In this document: piece by piece, positions 24,401-25,438 of the stretch
Layout of the letters: each line of letters starts with the position of its first letter
How positions within the stretch are numbered: the first letter of the stretch is position 1
NCBI GenBank assembly: GCA_026770615.1
Contig: MU631401.1
Location: 318,261 to 343,698, forward strand
Reading direction: 5' to 3'
Length of the DNA: 25,438 bases
Source: Pavlovales sp. CCMP2436
Lineage: Eukaryota > Haptophyta > Pavlovophyceae > Pavlovales
The notes under the pieces: generated by a model
Seen by the model: only the letters and a program-made list of their open reading frames with translations
The model's database searches: none
What the model was told of the DNA's origin: nothing
Translations under genes and position numbers: made by a program

Positions 24401-24721
24401 CTTCCTCCTGCGCTTTTTAATTATAGTTATTTTAACGCTATTCAATTCATTACTAATTTTCTCTGCAGCTTATTGCATCCTGCGCTCTCTTCTATGCGCG
24501 AGACTGACCCTCCCATAAACCCTACAAACCGCCCCACCCGACAAACCCCCCTTATCATTCCTGACGCGCGCAGGGAAGTGGTGCAGTCGCTGATCGAGGA
24601 GTACAAGGCGAGCGAGTCGCCCGACTACATCCGCTGGGGGCTGCAGCAGGAGGAGCACGCGGCCAGTCAGGCGGCGCTCGAGCGCATGCCCGGCGAGCCC
24701 GGCCTGCCCGGCGTGCGGTAG
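19427..24721 (+). CDS. gamma-tubulin, complete 12-exon gene, 470 aa
   Basis: Exons inferred from reading frame and GT-AG sites: 19,427-19,443; 19,529-19,673; 19,753-19,947; 20,064-20,255; 21,142-21,292; 21,523-21,634; 22,061-22,135; 22,543-22,589; 22,826-22,953; 23,906-24,005; 24,090-24,192; 24,574-24,721. The sum is 1,413 nt with no broken frame. The product begins MPREI, then shows [10 protein letters not shown], the tubulin signature [42 protein letters not shown]-like DIIQGEVDP and [10 protein letters not shown], and [15 protein letters not shown], all diagnostic of gamma- rather than alpha- or beta-tubulin. It nucleates microtubules at organising centres. Five donors are GTGCGY and most acceptors end CAG, many GCGCAG; intron 3 ends TAG. 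Introns range from 79 to about 950 nt and carry repeats. The C-terminus (CPG-like [10 protein letters not shown]) is divergent. Confidence 0.95.
21022..21126 (+). repeat. 35-bp direct repeat, three copies, at the end of gamma-tubulin intron 4
   Basis: Copies start at 21,022, 21,057 and 21,092 (ATTGACGCATTCCGTGCTT...). The middle copy differs by one base. The last copy runs to within 16 nt of the splice acceptor, which leaves little room for a normal polypyrimidine tract. The motif CATCGGAACGCACTG occurs at about 20,800 and 20,995 in the same intron. Confidence 0.85.
21447..21522 (+). repeat. (CA)n microsatellite forming the 3' end of gamma-tubulin intron 5
   Basis: A CA run with a few interruptions (GCGCACGCAC, CATACAC) extends to the AG acceptor at 21,521-21,522. 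The donor side of the same intron is a T and G homopolymer-rich stretch (21,293-21,330). Confidence 0.9.
22137..22530 (+). repeat. trinucleotide and hexanucleotide microsatellites in gamma-tubulin intron 7
   Basis: GATGAT at 22,139-22,161; AATAAT/GATAAT about 22,375-22,420; ACTAAT about 22,445-22,470; and (CATAAT)n at about 22,483-22,518. A pair of related segments (CTCCCTGYGCNTT and ACTCATCCCAAGAA) occurs at about 22,204 and 22,327, so the intron also has an internal duplication. Confidence 0.85.
22660..22812 (+). repeat. (CT)n/CCCT polypyrimidine tract in gamma-tubulin intron 8
   Basis: Almost pure pyrimidine for about 150 nt, with TCTCCCTC units and a TCTCTC run. It ends shortly before the acceptor CGCAG at 22,825 and acts as an overlong polypyrimidine tract. 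Confidence 0.9.
23272..23314 (+). repeat. (ATCAG)n pentanucleotide repeat in gamma-tubulin intron 9
   Basis: About seven units of ATCAG, decaying to ATTAG. A similar ATTAG run is at 22,968-22,987 at the start of the same intron. Confidence 0.85.
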
Positions 24722-25048
24722 TCCGCCGCCCGCCCAAAAACGGCTGCGAACGGCTGTGCTGATCCCGTTCACCATCGGATGGTCAGTACCCATGCAGTGG
24801 CAGCGCCACATATTTTTAGTTATACTTAACTATATATATATTAGTGGCTCAGCATTGTTCAACAGGTGTTGTTCAGTCACTGGCTTGGTCGACGTCAGGC
24901 TGACTTAACTTATATAGCGGCTTTGACTAGCGTCAGCGCCACATCTTATTAGTTGTACATGAGTCAGGGCCGTAGTAGTCTGTACCACCGCAGGAATTAT
25001 AACTGCGAGGCTAGCCGCGGCAGAGACCAGAGTGCGCTCCCTATATCC

Positions 25049-25049
<1 letters not shown>
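24722..25049. other. gamma-tubulin 3' flank
   Basis: No gene. It contains short AT-rich patches (24,810-24,842) and the phrase CTTGGTCGACGTCAGGC, which is nearly repeated in intron 4 at about 20,911 (CTTGGTCGATGTCAGGC), so dispersed repeats extend here. Confidence 0.5.

Positions 25050-25051
<2 letters not shown>

Positions 25052-25096
<45 letters not shown>
25052..25096 (+). repeat. (TA)n microsatellite
   Basis: An uninterrupted TA run of about 45 nt. Confidence 0.95.
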
Positions 25097-25098
<2 letters not shown>

Positions 25099-25156
25099 GC
25101 ACCGCGCCGATACGCACTCGCTCGTCGAAGAAATCGCGGCGCAGGGAGGCGGCAAG

Positions 25157-25420
25157 ATGTACGCGCGGATGGGCGTGAGCCCGATGGAGGTGGCGGCGCG
25201 CATCAAGAAGCAGCTCATCGACACTATCGGTACGATCGCGGCACGCGGCCATGCGCAGCTGCTGCTCGCGCGCTTGAGCGCGCTGGCCCCGATCGCTGCC
25301 CACGGTGGGAACACGTCAAACAACAACCAGCAGATCATCTCCCTATCCGCCCTTGCCCGGGCACACTACCGGAGATCCATCGGCACGCGCGGTGGCGCCC
25401 ACGCCAGCGCAGCCGACTAA
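25157..25420 (+). CDS. unrecognised coding-like stretch, possibly an exon of a gene beyond the window
   Basis: GC-rich frame with protein-like composition: MYARMGVSPMEVAARIKKQL, then an Ala/Leu-rich helix (QLLLARLSALAPIAAHGG) and an Arg/Ser-rich tail. The frame is also open to the left through the TA repeat, which cannot be coding, so the ATG at 25,157 or an unseen splice acceptor before about 25,110 is more likely. A possible donor (GGTACG) at about 25,234 and an acceptor GCGCAG at about 25,258 would remove part of it. No family recognised; low confidence. Confidence 0.3.
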   Translation: MYARMGVSPMEVAARIKKQLIDTIGTIAARGHAQLLLARLSALAPIAAHGGNTSNNNQQIISLSALARAHYRRSIGTRGGAHASAAD

Positions 25421-25438
25421 GGCACGCAGCAGGCAATG

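Noticed and set aside
24953..25156. Upstream extension of the right-edge frame through the TA repeat
   Set aside because: It would code for a long Ile-Tyr run from a microsatellite, which is not credible.
1..25438. tRNA genes, integrase, DNA polymerase B or viral terminal repeats
   Set aside because: None could be recognised by eye on either strand; the left end of the viral element is outside the window.

Overview
The window is a chimera of two kinds of DNA. Positions 1 to about 11,150 carry a compact, intron-free, moderately AT-rich cluster of virus-type genes. Positions from about 14,200 to the end are GC-rich nuclear DNA of a eukaryotic alga with spliced genes. In between lies about 3 kb of repeats with no convincing gene. 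The host is probably an alga with a secondary red-type plastid (haptophyte- or ochrophyte-like): a bL32 ribosomal protein gene carries a signal peptide followed by a Phe-containing plastid-import-like motif, and introns repeatedly use GTGCGY donors and GCGCAG acceptors. The lineage is an inference.

Virus-like part. From the left edge come a truncated SF1 helicase that appears fused to a PD-(D/E)XK (CoiA-like) nuclease domain, and two small unknown genes (+ strand). Then six genes lie on the - strand (right to left): a charged 159-aa protein, a genome-packaging ATPase, a proline-rich 392-aa protein, a 522-aa protein with an internal duplication, a discoidin-like fibre protein and a class 3 lipase. 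Finally three + strand genes follow: a penton-like minor capsid protein, a small glycine-rich basic protein and a probable double-jelly-roll major capsid protein. ATPase plus minor and major capsid proteins is the morphogenetic core of polinton-like viruses and of the smallest nucleocytoviruses (yaravirus/gamadvirus group), so this looks like an endogenous small dsDNA virus. No polymerase, integrase or terminal repeat is seen inside the window; the left end lies outside.

The main new observation is a shared A/T motif, close to AATAAAAATMTWW, 20 to 26 nt before the start codon of seven viral genes on both strands, which fits a virus-specific promoter and fixes two ambiguous starts. The fibre gene lacks it; it lies in the same frame as the upstream 522-aa gene, separated by one TAA and 21 open codons, suggesting a split or readthrough fibre.

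Repeat zone 11,154 to 13,300: direct repeats of 30 bp and 94 bp, 10-11-bp repeats and a 345-bp foldback element.

Host part: an intronless Cwc2/RBM22 splicing factor (-), plastid-type bL32 (+), a glutamine-rich coiled-coil protein with one intron (-), a complete 12-exon gamma-tubulin gene (19,427 to 24,721, +) whose introns are full of simple and dispersed repeats, and an unrecognised coding-like stretch at the right edge.
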